64,000 nucleotides of DNA from Perkinsus chesapeaki (taxonomy: Eukaryota > Perkinsozoa > Perkinsida > Perkinsidae), in assembly GCA_013115145.1 (NCBI GenBank), contig JAAPAO010000048.1:26979-90978 (forward strand), given 5' to 3'. The notes under the pieces are model-generated. The model saw nothing but the letters and a program-made list of their open reading frames with translations, searched no databases and was not told the origin of the DNA. A program made the translations under genes and the position numbers. Positions 38,061 through 50,519 of this stretch are shown here, piece after piece (positions within the stretch are counted from its first letter, which is position 1; every line of letters begins with the position of its first letter).

Positions 38061-41000
38061 GGGATGAATGCACTACTGTCACCGCTAGGATTGCCAGCGT
38101 AACAGCTACTGGCGAAGGACTTGCACAGGTTGTTATTTACAATGTAAGCAGCAAGTAGCTTATGTCCTCTCGTTTTTGGGTTCTATATAGAAGTCGATCT
38201 AGCATTATTTTATTACTCTTTTTTCAATTATCCACCTGCCCTGTGGAGGGGTTGGTTTGCATTCCACATATTTCACATCCCCCCGTATTAGTCGGGAGGG
38301 CGCTTTGTGCGGCCCGGATTGTTTTTCGCTGCGGTTTTCCTATTCTACAATCCGAATCTTTGCCTTTCGATTGTTCTTCGACAAGGCCTGCGTTGAACTG
38401 TACATGGGGGTTCACAGGTTGATGTGACGTATGTGCGGGATGGCGAGAGTCAGGAGTTCAAAGTAAAGAGGAGATTCTCAGACTTCCTTTGGTTGAGGAG
38501 TATGCTCAGTGACGGGTACACAAATAGGATAGTCCCGCCACTGGCTGGGAAGAGAGTGAGCTCGGTTAAGGGATAATGTAAATGTTTGAAGAGATACTTG
38601 GTAGACTCGAAGTAGACGGATAGAATTTCGATCGTGAAAAGAATGTCTAAAAACGCATAAATGCGCTGAGGTGTAAAGGGAAAAGGTAATGCCGTGAGCC
38701 ATTAAAATAGCATATTAATTAGTAAAGTCGCATGAGCAGCTTTAGTATGAAGATGAAATGGAGTGGTATGAACTACGACGGTATTATAATGCAGCGATCC
38801 GCAAAACTTGTATGGTAAAAATATAGTCTTGAGTATCCAGTGTGGCCCAAACTGTTATGCAAATCAGTTTTTTTTATCGTAACTTTTCCATTTCGACTAA
38901 TATAAACACGAAATTTGAAACATATCGCAACTGTCACGAGATAAAAGAACTATCATAATGTCATGACCGTTTCATGTCCCATTTCGATTATTTGGGCAAG
39001 CGAAGTAAGTTTTCTGTCATATCGTAGATTGTGTCATTTAATATAACTAAGCATATTCCATAGGTTATATCGTCCTACGCTGCATCCGAAGTTGAAGGTA
39101 TTCGTTTTGTATTACAACTGTTTCTTACACGCATCACCAATGATAATGACTTTATACACCACTCGGCTACCAAAGCCTTCCTCACATATTCCTGGGACAA
39201 CTTGGCAAAGTAGGCACCACTCTACTGTAGGGCCAGTTATTGTACTGGTACTCACTTTACAGTTTCAAATCAGCAGCTTGCAGTAGTTCTGCGGTGTCTC
39301 GTAATAGCAGTGACGGTCTGCAAGGAGTTCTCAACGGCATGTTTGATTCTATTAGACGTGGAAGAGATAAGGCAATGAGCAGCCTTGGCATGTGAGGGGG
39401 GTAGAGATGTACGACTAATTGTGTCTACTGCTGTTGGCAATGTAGTGTACGTTTCAGAGGATTGGTGTCTTCAGCAAAATGTTTTCCACTGCCAATGACA
39501 GTGTTTTAAATATGCTTCTTCAGCTTACGGCATGTGCTCAGAGCTGGTATTGGCTTCCAGGGCCAAGTCTGCGTACCGTTTATCTATAGCCTCAACTCTA
39601 CTGCTTTAGGGTGGACAATATACGTTTCATTTTCGCAGGCTGCAAGGTTCTCATCAACTGGAACGTGATGGATCTTCATCCGTGGATGCGGAATTATCTC
39701 GAGCAGTCGATGCTGTCGAAAGCCTCGACAGGAAGGTTGGGTTCATTTCTTCGAGCGGTATCACTTCATCTATCTCGTTCAGTTAAACGACTTATCATCA
39801 GCGTGGAAGACAATTCGGTTAGGTCTGCGCCGCTATGGGGAAGGCCTCAATGAACTTAGCCGTGAGATTGATGATCGGGTTGAGTACGTATTTTTTTTGC
39901 AAGAGCGGCTTCAGGTCAATGTGGGGGCGAATACCTGAAGACCTCCTCTCGGGAGATACGATCCCTGGAGGGAATGCAGGCAAATCTTGTGCAGTATCAT
40001 CTGGAGGATCTTGTAAGGTAAACTAGCTCGTCGAAATGTGTCTTGCTATAATAGCATTGCTATTTACACGTTGTGGCGCCTAAAAAATCTCCCAGCAGGC
40101 TATGGCCCATGGGCAGTCCACGGTGGCACACGAGTGAATTAGCAGTTATTAGTAGTTTGAATATGTCAACCTTTATGCAACATGAGTCGTACGCCATGCA
40201 TGATGCGCGGACCGGGGCCGCCGGACCCTATTGTCCATACTGTGGACTCCATAGCAGGGAGCTTCCTTGTATAATGGTTCTTGGCCTGCAGGGCTTCACC
40301 TCACTTCTAATAATAACCCAAACTACCACATATTATGTGGCACATAACGAGGCAGGCAAGTTCAACTTCCATTACGAGGGATTTTGAACTATGTTCGGAT
40401 TGTTTGCTAAATTGTTATCCGAAACCTCGGTAGGTGGCTTTCTGCTGAACTTCAGCATCGTAACCTATGTGATCATCTGAGTATTATTGCACAACAGAGT
40501 GTCAGTGATCCGCGCGGTGATGCCCTGCGGAATCACGATCTTGTTCATCGCATCCAATGTAATCTAATGTGAACAATTCTTGATGAAGCGTTAATCCCTT
40601 TCGACGAGACTGACGTCTGGCGGTATGTTAGCATGCTAGCGGCTAGCTTGCCTCTGAGCCCGTGAAGAACCAAGATGTTCATGACTCTCACCTGCATTCA
40701 GGCGGAGCACTTCGGCATGGCACCAGGGATAAGGGCAATTGACGAAAAGTTGATATTCAATACTTGCCCTACCGATTCCCTGCGGTATTTGTCAATTATG
40801 ATGACGACAATAATCGTATTAGTTCGCGCTCTATAAATGCGCGGTCCGAACGGCCGCGCGCGCCATCAGCGCAGAATCTAAAACTGTTGGATATTTGAAA
40901 CCGTTAACTAGATTGTTATTAACTAAGGGTTGAGAGAGAGTTAGAGACTATAGATTACGCACTCTATGGCAGCAGTCGACCATGGAACGAAAATGGGCTC

Positions 41001-42042
41001 TTAAAGAAGGAAGCTTGACTACTCTAAGGGGTATCTTCTTATCAGATTTCCAAACAGCCTTCACTGAGTGGTGTTAACGTATTGTGAGGACATTTCTGTC
41101 CTTGCAGGCTATGCATTATGGGTCGGTTGATGCATGGTGTAGCTGTGCCGTCAGGGACTCAGACTTTAAAGCTCCTCTGACTGTCAGTCAACTATCCATA
41201 GCTCACTACAATTTACGACTTTCTCCCAATGTTATCGACTCTAATTTCACGTACTACCACAAAAGGTACCTTCATGTTTGTCAATACGCATTGGCACGGC
41301 AAGCTTCCATGGAGGCAGAGTTGGTCCAAATGGAGAAGACTCAGGCGAATCGAATGAGCGAGTTAACATCTATTGTGGATGCCATCCATCAGGTGAGGGG
41401 TCAACCGGACTTGATTTTTCCGGGCTTTTAGTGCAGATAGATGATGATAAGATGGTATCGGTCAAGGCAAGGGAGATCAAACGCATTGATTGTGACGTTA
41501 GAACGTCCCAAGTTGAGATACATCGGAAAAGACAGCAACTTAAAGACGCTACAGATTCTTTAAAGTAAGCGATTGTCATCCATCGGATAATCATAGTTAT
41601 CGAAGTTGATTAATTAGAGATTGAGAGATAGGTCAACTTTAACATACGGCAACTTCACTCGAGACGACTTCATTGGTTGGTCCTTGATTAGCACTAGGAG
41701 TAGGATTAATCGGTCAATTAAATAGACTCTATTTCAATCATATATTCTCCGTGGAGGATCACGTCCGTATATTCTGTATTCCCCAACAGGAAAGAAGTTC
41801 CCGTGTTCCTTGGAGACCGGTGGCGAGATACTCGTTTGTTAGAGGAGGATATGGTGCCAAAACTACCGACTGGCCTTTAGTATATGCCTCACATTAGGTT
41901 AATATTCAACGTAAAGTCGGTGAGTACTTGTTATCACGAACAGCTTGTAGAAGCTACGCTGAAAGTTCTACAGAAGATTCATGAACTGCTTTTCTATGTT
42001 AACCTGGTGGTTCAGTTTGATAAGGAATATTGTGGGCTTTGA
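38061..42042 (+). CDS. Sorting nexin (PX domain plus coiled-coil/BAR-like region)
   Basis: Pieces in order are ECTTVTARIASVTATGEGLA (from about 38062), then exon 38418-38555 with VDVTYVRDGESQEFKVKRRF, SDFLWLRSML and RIVPPLAGKR, which are PX signatures (RRFSDF and the PPL loop). Next are RLYRPTLHPKLK (39064), AFLTYSWDNLAK (39170), GVLNGMFDSIRRGRDKAMSS (about 39330), helical pieces such as AELSRAVDAVESLDRK (about 39690), LNDLSSAWKTIRLGLRRYGE (39787) and ARQASMEAELVQMEKTQANR (about 41300), and a final helix ending at 42042. Sorting nexins bind PI3P on endosomes and bend membranes. The start codon and several joins are uncertain. Confidence 0.72.
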
Positions 42043-42075
42043 ACTCTTTTGGATCTTCACCCGTCAGTTTTTGCC

Positions 42076-44275
42076 ATGCCTCCACCTCGCTCCCCTAGGA
42101 CCGGTGACAGCAGCGGTGGCCCACCAAGTCATTCTCCGGATGCCAACAGGTAAGTATTTGTCGGCACCAGTTGTCGTTCAGTCGTTTCCTGTTCAGACCG
42201 CCTCACTCTTCATCAAGCCTTCGGTCTGGTCTAGGCCACCGATCGATACTGCGTCGACGGCCTGAGTCTGCGGGGGAGAAGCAAAAGCGCAGCAATGACA
42301 GTATACTATACCGACACTCATATCTGAACAGTTACCTTTTCCAGGCGAGGGGCATTCTGAGGCGAGTGAACGCACATTTGATGACGACCATTTACCATCA
42401 GCTGCGATACCACCGAGGTTGGTTCGTTGTCCACTGTTTATTTCCAAAAGCATATCTTTAGTAGTGCGCCACCGCCGCCAACAGTATCCCAGCAGCAGCA
42501 ACAGCATCATCATCCACCTACGTTACATGAAGCTCAACGGTGTAGTGATGTTTATCGACTGGCTGATATTACATATCCTCCCCCTCGGCATGGAAAGGGC
42601 AGCGGTGGTATATCTAGACGTGGGGATACACAAGCTAATGTAAGCAATAGCTTATAGTGCACGATTACTTATGAACGCATACGGAGGAACCTATCATATC
42701 AGTACAGTATGGATGCTTGTGGATGTCACGGGATGCTGTACCGCCCAGTAGATGCTCGAAGGGCCACTAGTGTTAGGGGATATCTACGTATGCGTCTGTA
42801 TATGGATATACTAGAAATCTAGCTGGAATGTGCGAAGTATTGAATAAGCTCCAGCGACGGTCAGTGTTCCTCTACGAGTTCCTCGAGCCGACTCGTGTAC
42901 TGTCGTAAAATATAGTACGGGAATGACCTTGGCTATGTGCTGCTATGTTATGTGATGCATTGGACTTGACTTTTATTATCAGGTTGAGTTTAAATTCTCA
43001 TCACAATTCGATCAAACGTTAACCAAGAACCGCAGCTACATAGTGACAACAGCGCTCAGTCTTCATCCAGGAGCTGGCAAGAGTAAGGAGAAAGATAAGT
43101 CCCATATCGCTTAGCCCAGAACCATACTTAGGTACAATACTTAACCATCTCAGTGGCCCAACAACTACTAGACTACCTGTGTATGAATACCCACACGGGA
43201 GGCCGCGCTCCTCTACTGTAAAGAAAACTGTGAAGGGAGTCGATGCATGGATGACTCTTGATAGAATAATAGTATGAGTTGATCGCCAATGCATTGCTCA
43301 TACCGCTCTTGTGCCAGGTTCTGGATCCAGTAGGCATCGGCCTGCTCGCCACCGAGACTAAGAGCAGCGGCCCTAGCAATGGTGTCAGACGAAGATTGTC
43401 AGAGTCAAGGGAGCACGACTCTGCGCAGTCATCGATCGTTCGTTGGCTTTTGTCCGTTGTTGATGTCGTATTTGCTGTTGTTTGCACCCCTCGCGAAGTA
43501 GGCTGCAACATCGCCTCCATCGATAATTATTATTTTCAGTTGGAGAAGGTTCAAGAAATCATATCTGCGAGCATCCCTGGAGATATGAAGGCCCCGATGA
43601 TCATACCAGTGTAGAGCAAAGATCCTTGTTGTTGAGGGGGACGGAGATAAGATACTTTCAGGCTCAACTTCGCCGTACCTGAAACTCATGACACTACTTC
43701 ATTCCAAGGGCCATGTGTACCATTTATATTGCCTGATAATGAGCAGACTAATCCCTATGAGAACAGTGCTATGCCGGCCCGCCTCACGGTAGCTCAGATC
43801 CATTGTATTTGACATATCTTACTTTCAGTCCTATTCGGGCCTCAATGATATTATTCACACAACTCCTCTGTCATTGGAGGTGTCTTTCATGTTGAGAGGG
43901 TTTTTGCGTGACAAAGCAGTGAGTGGTTCAAGCAGACATAGTAGCGAAATCGACTGGTGGACGTCAGCATGTGTAAAGTAAGGCTCTCACACATTTACAT
44001 CGGCAGTGAAATATTCCCGTATGTTTTACAATAGCCTGTTATCTAGTGTGTACGACTAATTGTTTACTTTTCACTAAAATGCAGGAAACATCATGTCTTT
44101 TGGGTTTCGGCAATCTTACAGTAACATTCGCGAGCACCTCCGTGTATCCTCAACACCGGTTTATATTTTTGCTTGTTTCAGATGGAGAGAGCAAGTGGCA
44201 CGGCAGGAGTCGGTCGAGGACTTAAATGAGTCTAAGAGGAAAGATCAGACGATGACCCCTTCGGTTCCAAGCTGA
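42076..44275 (+). CDS. Orphan low-complexity protein, multi-exon
   Basis: Begins MPPPRSPRTGDSSGGPPSHS at 42076, then Pro/Ser/His/Gln-rich exons (SSAPPPPTVSQQQQQHHHPP at about 42460). More ordered pieces follow: VEFKFSSQFDQTLTKNRSYI (about 42983), PVYEYPHGRPRSSTVKKTVK (about 43180), VPFILPDNEQTNPYENSAMP (about 43717), LNDIIHTTPLSLEVSFMLRG (about 43840) and a terminal WREQVARQESVEDLNESKRK, with TGA at 44273. No domain was recognised. Exon joins are approximate. Confidence 0.5.
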
Positions 44276-44587
44276 TTAGTTTCTTAACAATGTGAATTTT
44301 TGTTGTTGGTTAATTATGTTGAAGTGATCGCAGTGTAGAGCAGCCTACGGTAGATAGTTTATTGAGAGGGGATCGCTGATCGATTTTGATGGTCACACAA
44401 CAGTCATTGGAGACATATAGATAGATAATGATGTCTAGTATGCTTCACCATCAAAGGGGTTTACCTCGGTAGTTATTATCACTGCACCACACCTGTTTTA
44501 AAATCATGCGCACCATCATTGAGGTCACTCGTGGCTGTCTCGCAGTATGGATACTCTACTGATTCGTAGATCTCCTTTTGTTATACT

Positions 44588-45484
44588 ATGAAGGCTTTCA
44601 CGCTCGCGACGATAATCGTTGCGATTGTCCTTCATCAAGTTGCTCTTGCCGCTGACGGGTCTACTGATTGGTCATATGATGATCAGTTGTCATGGCCAGG
44701 TGTTTGTGTTGATGGGAAATCACAATCACCGATTTCTATTCGGACTGCTGCCATTGACCAATCAGTTATTATTAATGATCTAACTATCAACCATGATGTT
44801 GCTCATAATGTTACCATTAGTTTCATCAATAACGGTTTTAGTGCTATCTTGGATCCGGCCCAGTATGGTCTGAACGTCACTCACGTCCGGGGTTATGAGG
44901 GCGATCATTTCCTATTACAGAATGTACACGCTCATTGGGGTTTAAATAACTATACTGGAAGTGAGCATCTTATTGAAGGTAAAGCTTATCCGTTGGAGAT
45001 GCATTTTGTCCATTACAATGATAAGTTCAACAGTCTTGGTGAAGCTAAGGGTCAGCCTGGTGGACTAGCTGTCATTGGTGTTTTATTCGAGATTGGTGAA
45101 GCTAACTCTGAAATCGCTAAATTCTTGGATTCGATATTGGCTGGTCGCAATACTGTTGACTCGGTCGACTTAACTGCTTTAATGCCTGTGGATGCCTCGA
45201 CGATGTTTTATGCTTATAATGGATCTCTAACCACTCCGACTTGCGATGAGAATCTTCTTTGGCATGTTGCTAAAACAACTATGACTGTCAGCGAAGAGCA
45301 ACTGCAAGTGTTGAGGAATCTGGTTGGTCCCTCTGGTGAGCTCATTGCTCCGAATCACAGAGACGTCCAGCCATTGAATGATCGTAAGATTTATGTTACT
45401 GAAGGTATGAAGGTTATTGACTCATATAATTCCCAACCTACACAATACGAGACATATGATGATTCCATTCTTGCAACCAGTTGA
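44588..45484 (+). CDS. Secreted alpha-carbonic anhydrase, copy 1
   Basis: Single exon of 298 aa with signal peptide (MKAFTLATIIVAIVLHQVAL, cleavage after ALAA). W-S-Y-D then SQSPISI is the alpha-CA start. The zinc ligands are present in VHAHWG (two His) and EMHFVHYN (third His), and the active-site Thr is in GSLTTPTCDE. Several N-x-S/T sites are visible. It interconverts CO2 and bicarbonate outside the cell or in a secretory compartment. The tail after the CA domain is short (SYNSQPTQYETYDDSILATS). Copy 2 at 48873-49916 faces it and carries an extra Cys-rich segment here. Confidence 0.95.
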   Translation: MKAFTLATIIVAIVLHQVALAADGSTDWSYDDQLSWPGVCVDGKSQSPISIRTAAIDQSVIINDLTINHDVAHNVTISFINNGFSAILDPAQYGLNVTHVRGYEGDHFLLQNVHAHWGLNNYTGSEHLIEGKAYPLEMHFVHYNDKFNSLGEAKGQPGGLAVIGVLFEIGEANSEIAKFLDSILAGRNTVDSVDLTALMPVDASTMFYAYNGSLTTPTCDENLLWHVAKTTMTVSEEQLQVLRNLVGPSGELIAPNHRDVQPLNDRKIYVTEGMKVIDSYNSQPTQYETYDDSILATS

Positions 45485-45663
45485 ACATTCTTATCAGTAG
45501 GCTTCTCACAATCCTACTATTTCAACTCGTTTAGCATCCGCCTATAGTTAATCGTCTCGTAACCCCGCCGATATCATCAGTAGTTGAGTAGAGTTGTATT
45601 CAGTTTGCGGTATAGTTTGGTATATCATCTCATAGTTGCCCGATGAACTAATGCTGCAATACC

Positions 45664-47433
45664 ATGGCTGACTTACCACCATCATCGGTTAATGTCTACG
45701 CTAGAATCCGCCCCTGCAACATTCCTCCCGATAAGGTTCCTCTAGTAGGCCACGAAGGTGTAAGCCACCACAGTGTATTAGTGCAATCCCATATACTCAC
45801 CACAGGATTTCCTTACCTTTCCGACAAGCATTGGTAGCACAGGTCGCTCGCATGTGAAGTTCGATGCCATATTCGGTCCCGATACATCAAACGAGGAAGT
45901 GTAACAATCTACGCTTTGTCTCTGATTGAATCGTAATTAGCTCCGCGATATTATTGCCAGAGTTGAGCATCTGTGGTGCCGTCGAAGGTGATGGTCCCAA
46001 GGTCCTTCTCATGGCCTAGTGAGTCACCCCGCCGCCGTTGCCACATAGTTGGTCTGTCTCAGCGGTCACACAGGCAGTGGCAAAACGCATTCGATTTTCG
46101 GTGGGGATAATCGGCATAATCCCCATGACCGTGGGCTTACAGGGGCGGTCTTGGAGGCAGCTGTGGACCATTGCCAAACACGCGAGTGTAGTTTGTCAAT
46201 ATCAATGATGGAGATTTACAAGGAGAAAGTAACCTCACACTTGACTGATCGTCGTCAATTGGTAGCAGGTCTATGATTTGATCTCATCCTCGCCATCCAG
46301 TCCCCTATCGGTCAGATGTGGCGCGCCAGTTGATGCTGCTAGAGTAGAAATAGAGGATGTTTATCAGGCACTTCAAACAGTCGATCAAGGTGGGTTGCTC
46401 CGCCAGCTTGGAAATTTTATTACGTCTCGGGCAGGTCTGGCCAATAGAGCAGTTGACAGGAATGCAATGAACCATCGTAGCAGCCGATCTCACACCCTTC
46501 TTGTGATGTACATCGATGACGTTCAGCGAATAACTATTGTGGACTTAGCAGGTGGGTACAGCCCCCCATCGGAGGAGTGTATTTGGTTCTAGGCAGCGAG
46601 CGATGGTGTCGTTTTGGGCCTTTGTCACATGACAAGCGACGTGAAAGCCGAGATGAGATGGCTTCTATTAACAAGAGCCTCACAGCACTATCAATGTGTG
46701 TTATGAACATGGCCAAGAAAGTACCCATTAATCCTACTTTCCGTGCCTCGGTCTTGACCACGTGAGTAGCCTCCTGTAGCCTTCAACAATACAACTTAGG
46801 CTTTTGTCAACCTACTTCACAACAGCCCCAAGCTCTATCCACGTCCTTGTTTGTGTGGCATCGGACACTGTTGGTCACTCTGCCTCGGACATGGCACGGC
46901 AAACCCTCCTCACAGGTCGGTGCCGTTTTATAGTTGTCTATCGAATTGATGTTAGATACGCAGCGGTCAGTACAGTTTGCTTGTACGATGAAGAAGACAG
47001 TTACTTATATAAAAGCAGACAAAGGAAGTGCTACGGAAGTCGTTAGCAAGCGAGCTGGTCGCAGAAGATCGCAAGTGATAATAACAGCTGCGGGATTCGA
47101 ACCCGCGCCCTTTCGGACCAGCGCCTGAAGCTGGCGCCTTAGACCGCTCGGCCAAACTGTCGCTAATTTTCTCGATTAGTATTTTGGCACGTCTCTGATA
47201 ATGTCCAACCGATCACGCAATATTGCCTTTAGAGTCTCCCGCCTGGCCCAGCAAGACCACAATCGACTGTCTCTCGGCAGGAACATGAGGATCTCAAACA
47301 CACAGTGGCATGCCTGAAGTCAGAGCTGGATAGAGTAAATCACACAACCGAAGCTGCTACTGGTGACGGACTCATAGGAGAAGGAAATGCGATTGAAGTT
47401 GGAAACAATGATGAGAGTTACTCAGAAGCATAG
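45664..47433 (+). CDS. Kinesin motor protein, multi-exon
   Basis: Starts MADLPPSSVNVYARIRPCNI at 45664. The nucleotide P-loop GHTGSGKTHSIFGGDN is at about 46065, then SISMMEIYKEKV. Switch I is NHRSSRSHTLLVMYI (about 46470), switch II ITIVDLAG|SER (about 46535-46600), and NKSLTALSMC follows at about 46670. A coiled-coil segment LKHTVACLKSELDR leads to TAG at 47431. Kinesins walk on microtubules with ATP. Which kinesin family is unclear. A Ser/Pro-rich stretch at 47500-48230 could be further exons or a separate small gene. A tRNA lies antisense in the intron at about 46917-47180. Confidence 0.82.
47082..47161 (-). tRNA. tRNA-Leu (anticodon CAG)
   Basis: On the minus strand, GACAGTT pairs with AGCTGTT as the acceptor stem. 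The D arm is GGCCGAGCGGTCTAAGGC, the anticodon stem-loop CCAGC-TTCAGGC-GCTGG, a short variable arm follows, and the T arm is GCGGGTTCGAATCCCGC. The variable arm and D loop fit a type II leucine tRNA. It has no intron. It sits inside a kinesin intron in the opposite direction. Confidence 0.92.
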
Positions 47434-48240
47434 CCACGATCGACGACCAGGAGGTATCCTCCATTAGTCTACTGTTCCTTCCTCACAACTCCTTCAGGCA
47501 TGCCACAGTATGCTTCATCACAGGCATATTCATCACCAACGAGTCTTCGCACTACATCATCTGTAACTACTATGTCAGACAAGACCTCGGCACCACCGTC
47601 AGCAACTTCGGACTGTCCAGCGGTGAGTCTGTTCCACTCTCCCATGTGTATCTGTTTAAACCTTCAGTGGCAATGGACGGCCACTGGCCGCCCCCAGAAG
47701 GAGGATGCGCGGTCGAGTGGTATACCGTGGATGACTCCATCGGGCCATCTTAGGCAGCGTGACCACCCCAGAGTAGCCAAAGCACTGCCTCTCTGGGGAA
47801 GCTGTATTTCAGAACGGCTCTCGGTTGCGTAGAAGGTCTAAGCCTCTCTCTGAATGCACATCTTCGGCGCCATTTAGCGCTCCTAGTGAGAATAGTGTTG
47901 GACTGCAGTCAGTGTCACCTTGTACAATACGTACTCTTAATATCAAAGAGCATCCGACTGTCCGAACCATTCATCATACTCCTACACGAAGCAACGGCTA
48001 TGGGACTATCAACCGTAATGAAGTTGAAAACGTCAAAATCGAAAGGCTGCATGCGTCCGAAACAACAACTCGATACAACAATTGTTGGTTCCCCAAGCCG
48101 GGTGATCAGACTGCTGATATGCCTTCTGAGGCCCGGTGTGAAAACTCAAACAAGACCAATCGGCCATATCGTCTCGATGGGCTCGCAAATACATGGTGAG
48201 GGAAGTGTCCAGTGTTGTCAGCATTATTCATGACACTTTT
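47434..48240 (+). other. Ser/Pro-rich possible exons downstream of kinesin
   Basis: Open stretches such as SQAYSSPTSLRTTSSVTTMS (about 47516) and PSGHLRQRDHPRVAKALPLW (about 47736) are separated by plausible splice sites (GTGAGT at about 47621, TTCAG at about 47668). They have low-complexity protein composition and no domain. They may be the kinesin tail through an alternative exon or a separate gene. Confidence 0.3.
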
Positions 48241-48872
48241 AGGGTATCTCCATCGCCGTCGAGCAATAACTCTGAAGTCGGAGTGGCTGCTGCTGTCAGC
48301 CATCGAATGCAGGTGGAATCGCCACGGAAGTGCTCTGATAGGTGAAATGTTGTCAAGTTCATTTCATCGATTGCTATGTCAGTCGAGATAGACGTTGGGA
48401 TGAAATACTCGAACGATGTTGGCGTGCACCAAGACGATTGACATCTCCGAGCGATCAAGGCGGATGAGTGCTACTCTGATGCTGCCGACGTTTTTATATT
48501 GTTAACAACATTTTGCAGCAAGCACCCAGCTAAGGGAGTTGTATGATTTACACTGTTACGATTGCCTCAATGGTATGGCTTTTGTTACTGAGTTGGCAAC
48601 TGGTTAGGGATAGGTATGAAACATATACAGAATAATGTAACGTAACATTATCAATTCTTGGAATCTGGGACCTTGGGGGAGAAATTAAGCTGACGACATT
48701 AGATCGAGCAAATGACGCTGGGAAAGATATCGCAATGGGCTGCAAATAGTGCAATACATATAGGAACTACTCAACACAAAACACGTTCAATATCAAACCT
48801 TATATCGATATTTAGTCTATTGTAGGACAGTAACGCTTATTCAACCTTAACGATTGTGAGATATCAGTTAAA

Positions 48873-49916
48873 TTAGATGGTAAAATGATCATCTGGTTGA
48901 TAGGAGCATTCAACTGGTTCAAGAATAGAATCATCACATGTATCATATTGTGTAGGTTGGAAACAATATGAATCATCACTGTGATAAATACCATAGCAAA
49001 CACCATTACTCTTACAATAGGAACCATATTTAGAATCATTACAAGATGGGATGCTATCACAAAGGCTAGAACAGTAGCCGTTAACGTCATCCTTCATACC
49101 TTCAGTTACATAAATCTTACGATCATTCAATGGCTGAGCTTCCCTGTAGTTGGGAGCAATGAGCTCACCAGAGGGACCAACAGCACCTCTTAACACTTCC
49201 AATTGATCTTCGCTGACGGTCATAGTTGTTTTAGCAACATGCCAAAGAAGGTTCTCATCACAAGTCGGAGTGGTTAGAGATCCATTATAAGCATAAAACA
49301 TCGTCGAGGCATCCACAGGCATTAAAGCAGTTAAGTCGACCGAGTCAACAGTACTGCGACCAGCCAATATCGAATCCAAGAATTTAGCGATTTCAGAGTT
49401 AGCTTCACCAATCTCGAATAAAACACCAATGACAGCTAGTCCACCAGGCTGACCCTTAGCTTCACCAAGACTGTTGAACTTATCATTGTAATGAACAAAA
49501 TGCATCTCCAATGGATAAGCTTTACCTTCAATGAGATGCTCACTTCCAGTATAGTTACTTAAACCCCAATGAGGATGTACATGATGCAGGACAAAATGAT
49601 CGTCTTCATAACCACGAACATTAGTAATGTTAAAACCATACTTATCCGAGTCGACGATGCCACCCATACCATGACCAGAAATGACGATAGAAACATTATG
49701 AGCAACATCATGGTTAATGGTAATATCATTAATGATGACTGATTGGTCAATGGCAGCAGTTTGAATGGAAATCGGTGATTGTGATTTCCCATCAACACAA
49801 ACACCTGGCCATGACAACTGATCATCATATGACCAATCAGTAGATCCGTCAGCGGCAAGAGCAACTTGATAAAGGACAATCGCAACGACTGTTGAGGCGA
49901 TCGTAAAAGTGTTCAT
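48873..49916 (-). CDS. Secreted alpha-carbonic anhydrase, copy 2, with Cys-rich tail
   Basis: Single exon of 347 aa with signal peptide and alpha-CA domain. The zinc ligands are in VHPHWG and EMHFVHYN, and the Thr in GSLTTPTCDE. Most of the domain is almost identical to copy 1, but residues about 75-115 differ strongly (SGHGMGGIVDSDKYGFNITN against the copy 1 version). After TEGMKDDVNG it has a tail with at least nine cysteines (YCSSLCDSIPSCND, KSNGVCYGIYHSDDSYC, TCDDS, VECSY) that copy 1 lacks. The tail may bind a surface or a partner. Confidence 0.95.
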   Translation of the reverse strand: MNTFTIASTVVAIVLYQVALAADGSTDWSYDDQLSWPGVCVDGKSQSPISIQTAAIDQSVIINDITINHDVAHNVSIVISGHGMGGIVDSDKYGFNITNVRGYEDDHFVLHHVHPHWGLSNYTGSEHLIEGKAYPLEMHFVHYNDKFNSLGEAKGQPGGLAVIGVLFEIGEANSEIAKFLDSILAGRSTVDSVDLTALMPVDASTMFYAYNGSLTTPTCDENLLWHVAKTTMTVSEDQLEVLRGAVGPSGELIAPNYREAQPLNDRKIYVTEGMKDDVNGYCSSLCDSIPSCNDSKYGSYCKSNGVCYGIYHSDDSYCFQPTQYDTCDDSILEPVECSYQPDDHFTI

Positions 49917-50519
49917 AGAGGAACGAAGAAAAGCAACTGAGATATAGAATAATTTTAATTATGAACTGGATGAGAGGAGCGACTCGAATAATAGTTTTTT
50001 GGGGTACTAGCCACATGAACTACTGAGTGTCTCAATTGTGTGGCAAACTATAGGGAGCTAGTTCTGTGTTATTGAGGTTTGTCGCAAGTGTTGAGAACAT
50101 GTTATCATCTAGAGTACTATCAATTGATAGATACAATACAATCGATAAGCTCGTTCTATTAACTATCATTTGTTATACTTCTTGTGGTCCCTAATCATGT
50201 TAATATTCAATGACGGTGGTGGTGTTTTCAATAAAGCCTCAGGCTTTATAGTGTTATCAATTGTCTCCAGATATATATCATTTTCTGGTTAGCGGAATGA
50301 CGAGTTCACTGTAGCAGTGGAATCAAAGTGGTTTGGACTAACAAGCCAATTGTATAATATCGAAGTATTGATAGACATCAGTTGCGCTGTGGCTCTATAA
50401 GGCTCAGGTCTTTCTTTCATAGCAATCATTTCATTTATCAATTGATTCATCATAAACTCAATAACCACTTAAGATGGTAAAATCCTACATAATTATATAA
50501 CAATAATATTAACCAGTCA
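49917..50519. other. CA copy 2 upstream region, nothing recognised
   Basis: AT-rich region between the start of CA copy 2 and the stop of the zinc-finger gene. No open frame with family signals, no repeat. Confidence 0.4.

Noticed and set aside
46967-47155. Minus-strand open frame reading ERSKAPASGAG
   Set aside because: It is the translated tRNA-Leu gene, not a protein.
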